Shown here: positions 48,723 through 59,780 of the stretch, in pieces
Layout of the letters: every line of letters starts with the position of its first letter
Position numbering within the stretch: the first letter of the stretch is position 1
Assembly: GCF_020662265.1 (NCBI RefSeq)
Contig: NZ_VEWM01000080.1
Span: forward strand, 248,001-312,000
Direction: 5' to 3'
Origin: Psychrobacter sp. I-STPA6b
Lineage (GTDB): Bacteria; Pseudomonadota; Gammaproteobacteria; Pseudomonadales; Moraxellaceae
Length of the DNA stretch: 64,000 nucleotides
Position numbers and translations under genes: made by a program
The notes under the pieces: model-generated
The model's database searches: none
The model's input: only the letters and a program-made list of their open reading frames with translations
Told to the model about the DNA's origin: nothing

Positions 48723-50213
48723 ATGAGTTTACAAAACACAGCAGTCGCCTCAATCGACAAAGATTACGAAATCACCATCGTCCGATACTTTACTATCATG
48801 ACAGTGATTTGGGGCATCATCGGGATGAGCCTCGGTGTTTTTATTGCATCGCAGTTAGCATGGCCATTTCTTAATTTTGATATACCTTGGCTGACGTTCA
48901 GTCGACTAAGGCCTCTTCATACTAATGCAGTTATTTTTGCCTTTGGTGGTTCTGCATTATTTGCAACATCTTACTATATCGTACAGCGGACGTGTAAAAC
49001 ACGACTCTTCGCACCTTACCTTGCTTGGTTTACCTTTTGGGGATGGCAAGCAATTATTGTTGCCGCTGTTATATCTCTTCCTCTAGGATATACCACATCA
49101 AAAGAATACGCAGAGCTTGAGTGGCCAATTGATATCATGATTGCAGTAGTTTGGGTTGCCTATGCTATTGTTTTCTTTGGTACGGTCATCAAACGTAAAA
49201 CCTCACATATCTATGTTGCTAACTGGTTCTTTGCAGCTTTTATCATCACAATTGCCTTATTACACATTGTGAATAGCTTAGCAATTCCAGTATCACCCAT
49301 GAAGTCTTATTCATTATTTGGTGGTGCAACAGATGCGATGGTACAGTGGTGGTATGGTCACAATGCTGTCGGCTTTTACCTAACCGCGGCCTTCTTAGGG
49401 ATGATGTACTACTTTGTTCCTGTTCAGATTGGACGACCTGTTTACTCTTATCGACTATCTATTGTTCACTTCTGGGCACTTATCGCAGCTTATATGTGGG
49501 CAGGTGGTCACCATCTTCACTACTCAGCACTACCAGACTGGGCACAGTCTTTAGGTATGGTCTTCTCAATCATTCTATTTGCACCTTCTTGGGGTGGGAT
49601 GATTAACGGGGTACTTACCTTATCAGGTAGCTGGGACAAACTACGTACAGACCCCATCATTCGCTTCTTGATTGTGGCATTGTCATTCTATGCGATGTCT
49701 ACATTTGAAGGACCAATGATGTCTATTAAGACTGTTAACGCCTTATCACATGATACTGACTGGACTATTGGTCACGTTCACTCAGGCGCACTGGGTTGGG
49801 TTGGTATGATTACTATTGGTTCAATATATGTACTATTACCACGTATTTATAACAAACCAAAAATGTACTCTACACCATTAATTACAGCTCACTTCTGGTT
49901 AGCAACAGCAGGTACTATTTTCTATATCGTATCTATGTGGATATCAGGTATTGGTCAAGGTATGATGTGGCGTCAAACTAACCCAGATGGCACACTTGTA
50001 TATAGCTTCATTGATACAGTTGAGTTTTCTCACTATCCTTATATCGGACGTGCTTTTGGTGGTCTACTATATGTAAGTGGTATGTTTGTTATGGCATACA
50101 ACTGCTATAAAACACTCAAAATGCCTGATGCAATACCTCAAGGTACAGCAGACCCTACAGATCATGATACTGTCCCATTAAAGGACGTTGATACACAACC
50201 TGTGAAAGTATAA
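48723..50213 (+). CDS. ccoN: Cytochrome c oxidase cbb3-type subunit I
   Basis: 496 residues with about twelve membrane helices. It holds heme b, the heme b3-CuB site, and reduces oxygen at low concentrations. Ligand histidines lie in [35 protein letters not shown] and [22 protein letters not shown] precedes the ATG. It is followed by ccoO after 9 bases; together they form the ccoNOQP operon. Confidence 0.96.
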   Translation: MSLQNTAVASIDKDYEITIVRYFTIMTVIWGIIGMSLGVFIASQLAWPFLNFDIPWLTFSRLRPLHTNAVIFAFGGSALFATSYYIVQRTCKTRLFAPYLAWFTFWGWQAIIVAAVISLPLGYTTSKEYAELEWPIDIMIAVVWVAYAIVFFGTVIKRKTSHIYVANWFFAAFIITIALLHIVNSLAIPVSPMKSYSLFGGATDAMVQWWYGHNAVGFYLTAAFLGMMYYFVPVQIGRPVYSYRLSIVHFWALIAAYMWAGGHHLHYSALPDWAQSLGMVFSIILFAPSWGGMINGVLTLSGSWDKLRTDPIIRFLIVALSFYAMSTFEGPMMSIKTVNALSHDTDWTIGHVHSGALGWVGMITIGSIYVLLPRIYNKPKMYSTPLITAHFWLATAGTIFYIVSMWISGIGQGMMWRQTNPDGTLVYSFIDTVEFSHYPYIGRAFGGLLYVSGMFVMAYNCYKTLKMPDAIPQGTADPTDHDTVPLKDVDTQPVKV

Positions 50214-50222
50214 GGAGCAATC

Positions 50223-50861
50223 ATGGCGGGTACACCACATGAAATAATTGAGAAAAATACAGGTCTATTGGTCATCTTTATCGTGATTGCTATTAGCTTT
50301 GCAACCTTGGTTGAGATTGTACCTTTGATCTTTGATACAAAATCTGGTGATGAAGGTGGTGTCAACCAGCCACTACCTACTATGGAGCCATGGTCACCAC
50401 TAGAGTTGGCTGGACGAGATATCTATATCCGTGAAGGCTGCCACGTCTGTCATACACAGATGATTCGTCCACTACGTGCAGAAGTAGAGCGCTATGGGCC
50501 ATATTCACGTGCAGCAGAATCTGTTTGGGACCATCCATTTTTATGGGGTTCAAAACGTACTGGTCCTGACTTAGCACGTGTTGGTGGACGCTACTCTGAT
50601 GACTGGCAAAAAGAGCATCTTATTGCACCAAGATCACTTGTTCCTGAATCTGTTATGCCTAACTTCCCTTGGTTAGAACATAACGAAGTTGATGGTGCAG
50701 ATATTCAAGCAAAAATGCGTCTTTTCCGTGATCGTTTTGGTTTGCCCTATACAGATGAAGACATTGAGGGTGCTCCTGACCAAGTTATGGGTGCAACTGA
50801 GCTTGATGCTGTTGTTGCCTATCTTCAGCAGTTAGGTACTGCGATGGAAGGACAACGCTAA
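50223..50861 (+). CDS. ccoO: Cytochrome c oxidase cbb3-type subunit II
   Basis: 212 residues. One N-terminal helix (about 15-36) anchors a periplasmic mono-heme domain with CHVCH (Cys73, Cys76, His77). It passes electrons to CcoN. The stop codon overlaps the ccoQ start by one base (TAATG). Confidence 0.96.
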   Translation: MAGTPHEIIEKNTGLLVIFIVIAISFATLVEIVPLIFDTKSGDEGGVNQPLPTMEPWSPLELAGRDIYIREGCHVCHTQMIRPLRAEVERYGPYSRAAESVWDHPFLWGSKRTGPDLARVGGRYSDDWQKEHLIAPRSLVPESVMPNFPWLEHNEVDGADIQAKMRLFRDRFGLPYTDEDIEGAPDQVMGATELDAVVAYLQQLGTAMEGQR

Positions 50862-51043
50862 TGAATTTAGGCCTATTACAATCTATTGCAACTGTAGCAG
50901 CCTTTATAGCATTCATAGGTATCACTTGGTGGGCATTCTCACCAAAAAATAAAAAACGATTTGAAGAAGATGCACAACTTGCGTTCGATGATGATGATCA
51001 AGAAAGCTCATCATCTTCTAAGCAACGCAATAAGGATAAATGA
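50861..51043 (+). CDS. ccoQ: Cytochrome c oxidase cbb3-type subunit CcoQ
   Basis: 60 residues: one membrane helix (about 8-27, IATVAAFIAFIGITWWAF) followed by a charged tail, SPKNKKRFEEDAQLAFDDDD and Ser-rich, typical of CcoQ. It stabilises the complex. The start overlaps ccoO and the stop overlaps ccoP. Confidence 0.9.
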   Translation: MNLGLLQSIATVAAFIAFIGITWWAFSPKNKKRFEEDAQLAFDDDDQESSSSSKQRNKDK

Positions 51044-52149
51044 TGAGCATATTTTGGAGTTCATGGATTACTATCTTGAGTATCGGCTGCTGGCTGTTTA
51101 TTCTCGGTGTGCTAATTTTTGTTTTAAAATACAAGCCTGAAGTACAAGAAGATGGTACAACAGGACATGCTTATGATGGTATTAAAGAATACGATAAGCC
51201 ACTACCAAAATGGTGGTTAGTCATTTTCTTTGGTTCTATTGTTTGGGGTGTACTGTACTGGGTACTTTTCCCAGCGCTACTTCCTGGAATCTGGCATGGT
51301 GCATCCACAGTAGAAGTTGATGGTGAAACGAAACCTTGGACTTCCGTCAACGAACTATATAGTAATCTTGAAACAAATAATAAAATCTTTACTGATAACT
51401 TTGAGCAAAATATTTTGCCAGACGCCACTGCCGTGCAGCAGCTAAAGCAACTTAGTGATCTACAAGCAGAGCAACGCAGACAAGAAACACCATCTGCTGA
51501 GCTACAAACACAGATTGATGAAAATATCAATAAACTGGCACCTTATGTTGTCTCATTATCACAAGACCCGAAAGCATTAATGCTTGGTCAGCGCCTATTT
51601 TTACAAAACTGTGCGCTGTGTCATGGCTCTAACGCGACAGGTGCGACAGGTTATCCAAACTTAACTGACAATGACTGGTTGTATGGTGGCAAAGCTGAAG
51701 ATATCTTAACCACAGTACATAATGGTCGTATCGGTGGTATGCCTGCATGGCGTGATGATATTGGCGAAGATGGTGTACGAGCTGCTTCAGAGTATGTTCT
51801 ATCATTATCTCCTAGCCATGGTGACGTTAAAGGTAAATCTTATAGTAATGGTGAGCTTGATCAAACTTTAGTTAAACAAGGTTCAGCGATTTTCCAACAA
51901 AAATGCGCCCTATGTCATGGTGAAGATGGAAAAGGCATGCACTCTACTGGTGCGCCAAATCTAACTGATGATATCTGGCTTTATGGTGGTCAGCGTGAAG
52001 TTGTACGCAATACAGTCCGTCATGGCCGTGCTGGTGTCATGCCTGCATGGGAAAGCAAACTTGGTAATGAGCGTATCATGTTGATTGCAGCTTATATCTA
52101 CTCACTTAGAGATGGTGGACAACCTCTTCCAGACTCTACGGGTAACTAA
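51043..52149 (+). CDS. ccoP: Cytochrome c oxidase cbb3-type subunit III
   Basis: 368 residues from ATG 51043; the preceding ATG (51040) lies too close to the AAGGAT site. An N-terminal helix pair precedes two class I cytochrome c domains with CALCH motifs (Cys190, Cys193, His194; Cys288, Cys291, His292). Electrons from soluble cytochrome c enter here. The last gene of the operon, followed by a strong terminator. Confidence 0.95.
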   Translation: MSIFWSSWITILSIGCWLFILGVLIFVLKYKPEVQEDGTTGHAYDGIKEYDKPLPKWWLVIFFGSIVWGVLYWVLFPALLPGIWHGASTVEVDGETKPWTSVNELYSNLETNNKIFTDNFEQNILPDATAVQQLKQLSDLQAEQRRQETPSAELQTQIDENINKLAPYVVSLSQDPKALMLGQRLFLQNCALCHGSNATGATGYPNLTDNDWLYGGKAEDILTTVHNGRIGGMPAWRDDIGEDGVRAASEYVLSLSPSHGDVKGKSYSNGELDQTLVKQGSAIFQQKCALCHGEDGKGMHSTGAPNLTDDIWLYGGQREVVRNTVRHGRAGVMPAWESKLGNERIMLIAAYIYSLRDGGQPLPDSTGN

Positions 52150-52207
52150 GCTAAATTAGTATTTTTCAGTACCTCATTCATTGTTATATATTTAAGGTAA
52201 ACATTAG

Positions 52208-52237
52208 AAAAGGACTGTTAATGCAGTCCTTTTTTTA
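52208..52237 (+). terminator. Terminator of ccoNOQP
   Basis: A 10-bp stem AAAAGGACTG (52208-52217) / CAGTCCTTTT (52224-52233), 6-base loop, then T residues. It lies about 60 bases after the ccoP stop and separates it from ccoG, 270 bases further on; nothing else recognisable lies in that gap. Confidence 0.9.
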
Positions 52238-52506
52238 TAAATCCAAGTTTATATAAACTAAAATATATCTGCTTTTATTGTTCTTTTATCTGTCACTATT
52301 GTTATGGATTTTCTCATAACTGCCCTCATATAAAAGAACAATACAAGTGATATGAGTTATCCAACATATCCGCTATATTCTTAATAATAAATGATCATAG
52401 GGCTGATGATGTTATGACATTAGTTTTCAATATATCTATAGTTTTAAGTTTAAAAAAATTCTCATAGCCAGCCAGCAAACTGACTCTTTATTAACAAGGT
52501 GAAAGT

Positions 52507-53919
52507 ATGTCAGCACAGCAATCCAAACAAATACCTGTCCATCAAGTCGATCTTGATGCCACTAAAAAACAAGTCCACCCACGATTCGTTAGAGGGTTAT
52601 ATCAAAATATTCGACTGGTCAGCATGTACTTTTTGTTGGCTCTATTTTTACTCTTACCATGGTTACGTTATGATGGTCGCCAAGCCATCTGGTTTGATGT
52701 TCCCTCACAACATTACTATATTTTTGGGCTAACTCTGTTTCCACAAGATTTTTATTTTGTGGCGTTCTTTTTTATCATTGCCGCTTTTACCTTATTCATG
52801 GTAACCGTCTATGCAGGACGTGTTTGGTGTGGTTATGCTTGTCCACAAACTATTTGGACACACTTATACCAACATGTTGAAAAATGGGTATTAGGAGAGC
52901 GTAATAAACGGATTAAATTTGATAAAGAGCCATGGAGTGCCAGTAAAATTGCTAAAAAAGCCCTAATACACTTTATTTGGTTTACTATGTCAGTTATCAC
53001 AGCACTGACATTTGTTAGCTATGTATCTGGGACTGACTTTTTATATCATAGTTGGACAAGTATTAGTGTCATTCCTTTTCCTGACTGGCCAACATGGGTA
53101 TGGGTATCGATGTTTATCTTTACCTTTGCCACTTATGCCAATGCTGGCTATATGCGTGAGCAGATGTGTATCCATATCTGTCCATATGGGCGTTTCCAGA
53201 GTGTAATGTTCGATAAAGATACGCTGATTGTATCTTATGACTATAACCGAGGCGAACCACGCGGACCACGTAAGAAAGGAACACATCCTGAGAATCTCGG
53301 TGACTGTGTACAGTGTACCATGTGTGTTCAGGTCTGCCCGACAGGGATTGATATTCGTGATGGTCTGCAAGTCGCCTGTATTCAGTGTGCAGCTTGTGTT
53401 GATGCTTGTAATGAAATTATGGATAAAGTTGGTTACCCACGTGGGCTTATCCGCTATACCACTGAACGACAACTGGTAGAAAAAGAAAAAAGTCGTCTAC
53501 TTCGTCCTCGACTATTTGCCTACTCTGCCTTATTAATCTTCTTAATCTCTGTCTCTCTCTATACCTTGACAGATAGGGTTCCACTAGAAATTGATATTCG
53601 CCGTGACCGTAATCAACTTTCATCTATCAATGCTGAGGGTATGATTGAAAACAGCTATATTATTAAAGTAACCAATAAAACTCAGCAAGCACATGATTAC
53701 CTCATCACACTAACACCACAAGATGGTCTAACACTACGCACTCGCTTTAGCAGTTTGCCTCTTAATGCTGGAGAAAGTTATGACTTGCCGATAAGAATCA
53801 TTGGTGATCCAAGCATCGTTAAGAAAGGTCAGACTCAAATTGAGCTAAATGTCGATAGTAAAGATGGGCAATATCATGTTTCAAAACAAAATGTATTTAC
53901 CACACAAGGGCAAGACTAA
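52507..53919 (+). CDS. ccoG: Cytochrome c oxidase accessory protein CcoG (FixG)
   Basis: 470 residues. A membrane protein with two [4Fe-4S] ferredoxin-type clusters: CVQCTMCVQVCP and CIQCAACVDACN, plus cytoplasmic loops with WCGYACPQTIW and HICPYGRFQ. CcoG is a copper reductase for cbb3 assembly. A C-terminal periplasmic IgG-like domain (from about 370) is typical. AGGTGA precedes the ATG. Confidence 0.95.
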   Translation: MSAQQSKQIPVHQVDLDATKKQVHPRFVRGLYQNIRLVSMYFLLALFLLLPWLRYDGRQAIWFDVPSQHYYIFGLTLFPQDFYFVAFFFIIAAFTLFMVTVYAGRVWCGYACPQTIWTHLYQHVEKWVLGERNKRIKFDKEPWSASKIAKKALIHFIWFTMSVITALTFVSYVSGTDFLYHSWTSISVIPFPDWPTWVWVSMFIFTFATYANAGYMREQMCIHICPYGRFQSVMFDKDTLIVSYDYNRGEPRGPRKKGTHPENLGDCVQCTMCVQVCPTGIDIRDGLQVACIQCAACVDACNEIMDKVGYPRGLIRYTTERQLVEKEKSRLLRPRLFAYSALLIFLISVSLYTLTDRVPLEIDIRRDRNQLSSINAEGMIENSYIIKVTNKTQQAHDYLITLTPQDGLTLRTRFSSLPLNAGESYDLPIRIIGDPSIVKKGQTQIELNVDSKDGQYHVSKQNVFTTQGQD

Positions 53920-53969
53920 AACGTGGCATAATATGGTCTTGATGCAAAATGTAACTGAAAGAGGCACTA

Positions 53970-54596
53970 ATGGCTCAACATAATACCCCTTATCTAGATG
54001 AGAATACAAGGCTGACTCGCAATTCAACAAATGACTTTAAACCTCAAGATAGTCAGCCTTGGTATAAAAACTATATGGTCATTATCTTTGTGATTGGTAT
54101 GCCTGCTTTTGTCGTCATTGCTTGTATTTGGTTCGTCTTTTATTCAGTACAGATTAAAGACACTGTAGTACGTGATGACTGGTATATGGATGGTAAAACT
54201 CTATACCAAGATGTCTCTCGTGATAAACTGGCTCATGATTTAGACCTGAATGGTAAAATGATGTTTGAGGATAATAATCAAGTCAGTTTTTATTTAAACT
54301 ATCCTGAGCAAAGTTTACAAGATGGCAAGTTATTAGATGGCTCTGCATTGGTCTATCCAGATACTTTAGAGCTATCAATATCGCATGCAACAGATATCAA
54401 TAAAGACCGTGAGGCAGTATTACAACACCAAGAAGGTAACCTTTATACTGCCCATATTGAACTTGATCCCCTACCCTCAAAATATTATGTGCAAGTAAGT
54501 AATCAGGGTAATCAAAACTGGAGATTGCGAGAAGTTGGTGAGCTACCTGCCAGCACTATTGAGTTCCATCCTCTACAATCATTTGATAAAAACTAA
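53970..54596 (+). CDS. FixH-family cbb3 assembly protein
   Basis: 208 residues. One helix near 34-58 (VIIFVIGMPAFVVIACIWFVFY) is followed by a periplasmic domain; VVRDDWYMDGKTLYQDV and the ending pattern are FixH-like. FixH acts in cbb3 assembly, and its position 51 bases after ccoG supports this. The downstream end holds a hairpin at 54601-54632. Confidence 0.85.
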   Translation: MAQHNTPYLDENTRLTRNSTNDFKPQDSQPWYKNYMVIIFVIGMPAFVVIACIWFVFYSVQIKDTVVRDDWYMDGKTLYQDVSRDKLAHDLDLNGKMMFEDNNQVSFYLNYPEQSLQDGKLLDGSALVYPDTLELSISHATDINKDREAVLQHQEGNLYTAHIELDPLPSKYYVQVSNQGNQNWRLREVGELPASTIEFHPLQSFDKN

Positions 54597-54600
54597 CAAC

Positions 54601-54632
54601 CATAGTCAACATTAAATGTAATGTTGACTATG
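54601..54632. terminator. Hairpin between convergent fixH and ttcA
   Basis: A perfect 14-bp stem CATAGTCAACATTA (54601-54614) / TAATGTTGACTATG (54619-54632), loop AATG, no T run. It sits 4 bases after the FixH stop codon and may end either transcript or protect an end. Confidence 0.6.
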
Positions 54633-54639
54633 ATATATA

Positions 54640-55692
54640 TTACAACATAGGATTAATTGTTGGGATTTTTTTCTTCTCTGCCTTAGAGCTGGAGGACTGT
54701 ACAAATTTTGGGTTAAAAGTCTGTACTGCAGGTGCAACAGGCAAGCCTATCTCTGCTAAACTCTCTGTTTGTCCCACTTGAATGTTATCCCCTTCAAATA
54801 AGCGCTCGTTATCATCTCTATCCAAACTTAAGTTTTCAAAATCAAACAATTCTCTATCGGCTAATTGCGATGGGGCAACATTTTGCATGGCTTTAAAAAT
54901 AGATGCCAAGCGTTGCGGGTGTTCTTTATCCCATTCTCTAAGCATGTCATTAATCATCGCCCGTTGTAGATTTTTTTGACTGCCACATAAGTTACAAGGA
55001 ATGATGGGGAACTGCTTGTAATTGGCATATTTAATGATGTCTTTTTCTTCCACATAGGCTAATGGGCGAATAAGCACGTTTTGCTTGTCATCGCTGAGTA
55101 GCTTAGGGGGCATGGCTTTCAGCGAGCCACCATGAAACAGGTTAAGAAAAAAAGTAGCTAAAATATCATCACGATGATGACCTAAAGCGATTTTGGTTGC
55201 CCCAATCTGTTTGGCAAAGCCGTATAATGAACCACGACGCAAACGTGAACATGCTGAACAATAAGTTTTGCCTTCAGGAACAACACTTTTAACAATGCTA
55301 TAGGTATCTTTTTCTAAGATATAATGTGGTATGCCTTGCTCATTAAGATAGTTGGGTAAGATATCTTCAGGAAATCCGGGTTGTTTTTGGTCAAGATTAA
55401 CCGCCACCACTTCAAAGTTAATTGGGGCAATGCGTTTTAAAAATAGCAAAATATCTAATAGTGTAAAGCTATCTTTACCACCAGAGATGCAAACCATGAC
55501 CACATCGCCATCTTCAATCATATTAAAGTCACGAATTGCCCATGACACCTGTTTACGTAGCTTTTTTTGTAAGCGGCGAAAGCGTGCTGAGTCAGTACCT
55601 TGACGTTCATGCTCTGTAGCTTCAACCTGTGTTAAATCAATGTCTGAATCTATAGTGGCATTTGGGGTTATATCAGTTGCAGTCATACTCAT
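54640..55692 (-). CDS. ttcA: tRNA 2-thiocytidine biosynthesis protein
   Basis: 350 residues. TtcA thiolates cytidine 32 in tRNA with a [4Fe-4S] cluster. PP-loop SGGKDS (70-75), the conserved cysteines in [11 protein letters not shown] and the later CNLCGSQ, and [14 protein letters not shown]. The C-terminal tail of about 50 residues is longer than in E. coli. Start at the first ATG. Confidence 0.95.
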   Translation of the reverse strand: MSMTATDITPNATIDSDIDLTQVEATEHERQGTDSARFRRLQKKLRKQVSWAIRDFNMIEDGDVVMVCISGGKDSFTLLDILLFLKRIAPINFEVVAVNLDQKQPGFPEDILPNYLNEQGIPHYILEKDTYSIVKSVVPEGKTYCSACSRLRRGSLYGFAKQIGATKIALGHHRDDILATFFLNLFHGGSLKAMPPKLLSDDKQNVLIRPLAYVEEKDIIKYANYKQFPIIPCNLCGSQKNLQRAMINDMLREWDKEHPQRLASIFKAMQNVAPSQLADRELFDFENLSLDRDDNERLFEGDNIQVGQTESLAEIGLPVAPAVQTFNPKFVQSSSSKAEKKKIPTINPML

Positions 55693-55887
55693 AGGTCAGC
55701 TCAACACTCATTTATCAAATAAAACAAAATATCATGAGTAATTATAACAAATTTAACAACAGCAAACATGCCATAGCTTTAAGCTTTGATGAACATCCAT
55801 CGTACTAACTCGATATTAATACGATTGACAGCGATATTTATTCTGATATTAAAAACTTTACTCAACTTTCCCAATTACTTGCAGACA

Positions 55888-56865
55888 TTATAGTGACGCC
55901 ATCGCCATTTGTGTCAAAACTCGCCCACGGGCTGTTCTTAAAACATAGCCTTGTTGTATCAAATATGGCTCAATCACATCTTCAAGTGTCCCTCTATCCT
56001 CTGCCATGGCAGCCGCAATTGCCTCAACACCTGCAGGTCCACCATCAAAACGCTCATATACCATTTCAATATATCGTCTATCAAGGTGATCCAAACCTCG
56101 GCGGTCTACGGCTAACATATCCAATGCACTATCTGCAATCTCACCTGTCACTTGTCCATTTCCTTTGACTTCTGCATAGTCACGTACACGGCGTAACAAA
56201 CGGTTGGCAATACGGGGGGTACCACGTGCACGCCGAGCAACTTCTAAAGCTCCTTCTGGTGTCATACCAATATTCATCAATCGAGCTGAACGGGTGACAA
56301 TGGTGGTCAAATCTTCAATACTATAAAACTCTAAGCGCTGGACAATACCAAAACGATCTCGCAGTGGGGAGGTCAATAGACCCGCACGTGTAGTCGCTGC
56401 TACTAAGGTAAATTTTGGTAAATCCAACTTAATAGAACGTGCCGCAGGACCCTCTCCAATCATAATATCCAACTGAAAGTCTTCCATTGCTGGATATAAA
56501 ATCTCCTCAATAACAGGACTAAGGCGATGAATCTCATCAATAAATAAAACATCACCCTCTTCCAAATTGGTCAGCATGGCTGCTAAATCCCCTGCCCTCT
56601 CCAGTACAGGACCAGAGGTTGAGCGCAAATTTCCATCCATCTCACGGGCAATGATATTGGCAAGAGTAGTTTTTCCCAATCCTGGAGGACCAAAAATTAA
56701 AGTATGATCCAGTGCTTCACCACGATTGCGTGCTGCACCAATAAAGACCTCCATCTGCTCACGAACTACAGGCTGACCAATATAATCAGCCAATTTGGCA
56801 GGACGAATACCCATATCTGGAGCATCATCTTGACGCTCAAATGGATTAATTAACCGATTTTGCAT
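55888..56865 (-). CDS. ruvB: Holliday junction branch migration ATPase RuvB
   Basis: 325 residues. AAA+ motor that moves Holliday junctions with RuvA. Walker [15 protein letters not shown], Walker [11 protein letters not shown], sensor ATTRAGLL, C-terminal winged helix ([11 protein letters not shown]). The N-terminus [12 protein letters not shown] is typical. An intervening terminator separates it from ruvA. Confidence 0.97.
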   Translation of the reverse strand: MQNRLINPFERQDDAPDMGIRPAKLADYIGQPVVREQMEVFIGAARNRGEALDHTLIFGPPGLGKTTLANIIAREMDGNLRSTSGPVLERAGDLAAMLTNLEEGDVLFIDEIHRLSPVIEEILYPAMEDFQLDIMIGEGPAARSIKLDLPKFTLVAATTRAGLLTSPLRDRFGIVQRLEFYSIEDLTTIVTRSARLMNIGMTPEGALEVARRARGTPRIANRLLRRVRDYAEVKGNGQVTGEIADSALDMLAVDRRGLDHLDRRYIEMVYERFDGGPAGVEAIAAAMAEDRGTLEDVIEPYLIQQGYVLRTARGRVLTQMAMASL

Positions 56866-57000
56866 GCGCTCTCTTCTTTATCTATATTTGAAGCTATGTT
56901 TATAACGACTATTTTGATAATTCCATCAATCAAGGCAAGTGAATCATTATCAGCATACGATAACATATCACTTTTCGTATATGGTTTATATATTAATATA

Positions 57001-57026
57001 AAAAAAAGACGACATTTAATGTCGCC
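57001..57026 (-). terminator. Terminator between ruvA and ruvB
   Basis: GACGACAT (57008-57015) pairs with ATGTCGCC (57019-57026), one G-U pair, loop TTA; on the minus strand it is followed by seven or more T residues (from 57007 down). It lies after ruvA and before ruvB, so the two genes are probably not fully co-transcribed and ruvB needs its own promoter (56866-57000). Confidence 0.7.
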
Positions 57027-57071
57027 TAATAGAGTTAATCTCTTACCTCAAACCCATATGACACAGCTTAT

Positions 57072-57695
57072 TTAAAAGTTTGATAACTGTTTTAGTGTGG
57101 CTTTTAATAATTGCTGAGTATCTGTAATCTGCATATCATAAGCACTTTGAGCGGCCTTAATCGCCTGTTGAGCTTCTTTTTCTCTATATCCTAAGCTCAA
57201 TAGTGCTGATTCTACTTCTGCAATAATCTGTCCTTCGTGATTGACACTCGGTTCAGACACTTGTGATTCCATAAAACTATTATCTATTTCGATATCTTTG
57301 AGTTTATCTTTTAGCTCAATTAATAGTCGTTGTGCTGTCTTTTTACCAATACCTGGAATACGAGTCAATGCAGTTTCTGAGCCTTGCTCTACATGTGCTT
57401 TTAGCTCAGCAGCAGACATAGCAGATAGCATGGCTAATGCCATCTTTGCACCCACACCATTAATTTTTATTAACTTTCTAAATACATCTCTATTATTTCT
57501 ATCAATAAAACCATACAGCAGTTGTGCATCTTCACGAACATGTAAATGTACCCAAATGCTGATATCTGCATTCATCTGTAACTGACAAAAAGCGGGAAGA
57601 GGTAGCTCAACTTCATACCCCACACCAGATGCAGTCATGATACATGCCATTGGTGCTTCAAGCAGCTCTACCCGCCCTTTAATCAGTCCAATCAT
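57072..57695 (-). CDS. ruvA: Holliday junction DNA-binding protein RuvA
   Basis: 207 residues. OB domain (MIGLIKGRVELLEAPMACI), two HhH motifs (KINGVGAKMALAML and RIPGIGKKTAQRLLIEL), and the C-terminal domain III (EVESALLSLGYREKEAQQAI) that contacts RuvB. Binds four-way junctions as a tetramer. Confidence 0.96.
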   Translation of the reverse strand: MIGLIKGRVELLEAPMACIMTASGVGYEVELPLPAFCQLQMNADISIWVHLHVREDAQLLYGFIDRNNRDVFRKLIKINGVGAKMALAMLSAMSAAELKAHVEQGSETALTRIPGIGKKTAQRLLIELKDKLKDIEIDNSFMESQVSEPSVNHEGQIIAEVESALLSLGYREKEAQQAIKAAQSAYDMQITDTQQLLKATLKQLSNF

Positions 57696-57736
57696 TCATC
57701 TACTCCACTTACACTTATGACTTAGCTAACCATAGG

Positions 57737-57762
57737 CCAGCCTTTAATGATTAAAAGGCTGG
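57737..57762. repeat. Stable inverted repeat between fba and ruvA
   Basis: CCAGCCTTT (57737-57745) and AAAGGCTGG (57754-57762), 8-base loop, no T run. It lies downstream of fba and upstream of ruvA on the minus strand; a weak terminator is possible. Confidence 0.45.
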
Positions 57763-57859
57763 TAGTCATGTCTTATTCCAATTTTATAGCCTAATACGCA
57801 CCTAGTTAGATTAAATATCTCTAGCTGAAATATAGCCATAAAAAAGTAACTCAATTTAT

Positions 57860-58900
57860 TTAAGCCTGATAAAAATCTACCATTTGCTCAAGACTAATTG
57901 GACGAATCTTACTGGCATTACCAGCCGTACCAAAAGCCTCATAACGAGCAATACATAAATCCATCATTGCATCCATTGATGCTTTAAAAGGTTTACGAGG
58001 GTCAAAGTCACTTGGATTTTGTGCCAAATAGCGACGGATAGCACCCGTTGAGGCTAAGCGTAAATCAGTATCAATATTGACTTTACGCACTCCAAACTTA
58101 ATGGCTTCAGCTATCTGCTCAACTGGTACACCATAGGTTTCTCCAATGTCACCACCGTATTCATTAATCACTTTTAGCCACTCTTGAGGCACACTAGATG
58201 AGCCGTGCATGACCAAGTGAGTATCAGGAATACGAGCATGAATCTCTTTTACACGTTCAATAGATAAGATATCACCAGTTGGTGGACGGGTAAATTTATA
58301 CGCACCGTGACTGGTACCAATGGCAATGGCTAACGCATCAACGCCTGTATCTTTAACGAACTGCTCTGCTTCATCTGCACTGGTCAATAGTTGAGAATGG
58401 TCTAAAACACCCTCTGCACCAATGCCATCTTCTTCACCAGCCATTCCTGTTTCTAGACTACCCAAGCATCCAATTTCACCTTCTACTGATACTCCACACG
58501 CATGCGCCATGTCAACAACTTGACGAGTAACACGGGCATTGTACTCATAGTCAGTAGGGGTTTTGCCATCCTCTGCTAATGAGCCATCCATCATTACAGA
58601 AGAAAATCCCAATTGAATAGAGCGCTGACAAACTGCTGGGCTTGTACCATGATCTTGATGCATAACCACAGGAATATGAGGCCACTCTTCAATTGCAGCC
58701 AATATTAAGTGTCGTAAAAATGGTGCACCAGCATACTTTCTTGCCCCTGCACTCGCTTGCACAATAACAGGAGAGTCTGTTTTATCTGCAGCCAACATAA
58801 TGGCTCGCATCTGTTCCAAATTATTGACATTAAAAGCAGGAACGCCATATTGATTTTCTGCTGCATGGTCAAGTAGTTGTCGTAAAGAAATTAAAGCCAT
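57860..58900 (-). CDS. fba: Class II fructose-bisphosphate aldolase
   Basis: 346 residues. Zinc-dependent aldolase of glycolysis and gluconeogenesis. [11 protein letters not shown] (Asp83, His84), [19 protein letters not shown] and [13 protein letters not shown] are the metal and substrate motifs. [14 protein letters not shown] completes the phosphate site. Near pgk, though not adjacent; they are separated by the lipoprotein gene. Confidence 0.97.
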   Translation of the reverse strand: MALISLRQLLDHAAENQYGVPAFNVNNLEQMRAIMLAADKTDSPVIVQASAGARKYAGAPFLRHLILAAIEEWPHIPVVMHQDHGTSPAVCQRSIQLGFSSVMMDGSLAEDGKTPTDYEYNARVTRQVVDMAHACGVSVEGEIGCLGSLETGMAGEEDGIGAEGVLDHSQLLTSADEAEQFVKDTGVDALAIAIGTSHGAYKFTRPPTGDILSIERVKEIHARIPDTHLVMHGSSSVPQEWLKVINEYGGDIGETYGVPVEQIAEAIKFGVRKVNIDTDLRLASTGAIRRYLAQNPSDFDPRKPFKASMDAMMDLCIARYEAFGTAGNASKIRPISLEQMVDFYQA

Positions 58901-59017
58901 AATATTCTCTTAAAAAGCCTTGCTAAGTTTAGCTGGGTTGAAATGGAATTAAAAATCGGCGCTAGTATACCAAAAAGCAGTCAAGAGGTGGTGATGCTTT
59001 TCTGCACAAAGCAGAAC

Positions 59018-59053
59018 ATAAAAAAAGCTTCAGTAAATAAAATACTGAAGCTT
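59018..59053 (-). terminator. Terminator after the Ala-rich lipoprotein gene
   Basis: AAGCTTCAGTA (59025-59035) / TACTGAAGCTT (59043-59053), loop of 7; on the minus strand T residues follow. It ends the lipoprotein transcript and separates it from fba. Confidence 0.85.
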
Positions 59054-59185
59054 CATATTGGGGATACTGGAGTGCCACTCAATGCACACACTAAGTATTT
59101 ACAAGTTAACAGTCTATTTGATTTGCATCACTTATAGTGATTCATCTTTTAAAGTTAAGTACTTTTAAAGAATTGCTTTGAAAGA

Positions 59186-59566
59186 TTAGTATTGCTGATC
59201 TTCTGATACAGCATTCATATCTTCAGCAGCATGTTGCTCTTGTCTAGCTTCTGCATCAGAAGCAACTTTATCTGCACCTTCAGCAACGGCATTGGCAGTA
59301 TCAGCAACAGCTTCATTTGCACCATCTGCAATGGCTTCACCAGTACTAACAACAGCATCAGTTGCCTCAGCACCAGCAGTTTTTGCATCATCAACCATAC
59401 TGTCACCAGCTTCACTTGCTGCAGTTGCCGCATCGCCTGCTGCTTCAGAGACATCTTGACCTGCTTGTTCAGCAGCATTTTTGGCATCTTCAACTTGTTG
59501 GCTACATGCCATAAGTGACATTGTGCCTGAAACTAAAGCAACGAGTAATAGGTTACGTTTTAACAT
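59186..59566 (-). CDS. Ala-rich repetitive lipoprotein
   Basis: 126 residues. Lipoprotein signal with LMAC (Cys21). The mature part consists of about 90 residues rich in Ala, Asp and Glu with an amphipathic 11-residue-like period (DAKNAAEQAGQDVSEAAGDA and similar), predicting one long helix, as in small LEA-like or Lpp-like envelope proteins. TGAGGAAA precedes the ATG. It has its own terminator. Function unknown. Confidence 0.75.
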   Translation of the reverse strand: MLKRNLLLVALVSGTMSLMACSQQVEDAKNAAEQAGQDVSEAAGDAATAASEAGDSMVDDAKTAGAEATDAVVSTGEAIADGANEAVADTANAVAEGADKVASDAEARQEQHAAEDMNAVSEDQQY

Positions 59567-59688
59567 TGTATTTCCTCACTTAAATGTGACATTAATTCCT
59601 CTCATAGTATTGTAGCGATGCTTGCAGATTCTTTGCAAGTTATCTCTACACTTGTTAACAAAACTCAACTACTGCAACTATGAGAGAC

Positions 59689-59710
59689 ATATTTGGTAAC
59701 AACCAAATAT
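59689..59710. repeat. Hairpin downstream of pgk
   Basis: ATATTTGGT (59689-59697) / ACCAAATAT (59702-59710), 4-base loop, no clear T run. It lies between pgk and the lipoprotein gene. Confidence 0.5.
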
Positions 59711-59780
59711 CTTTAAAGCATATAGCATACACCACTATGAGCCAACTATCTATACACTATATGCCTAATAATAGTCACTT

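Noticed and set aside
59215..59518. Overlapping ORFs on both strands of the Ala-rich lipoprotein gene
   Set aside because: Caused by its repetitive, stop-poor sequence; the lipobox frame is the coding one.
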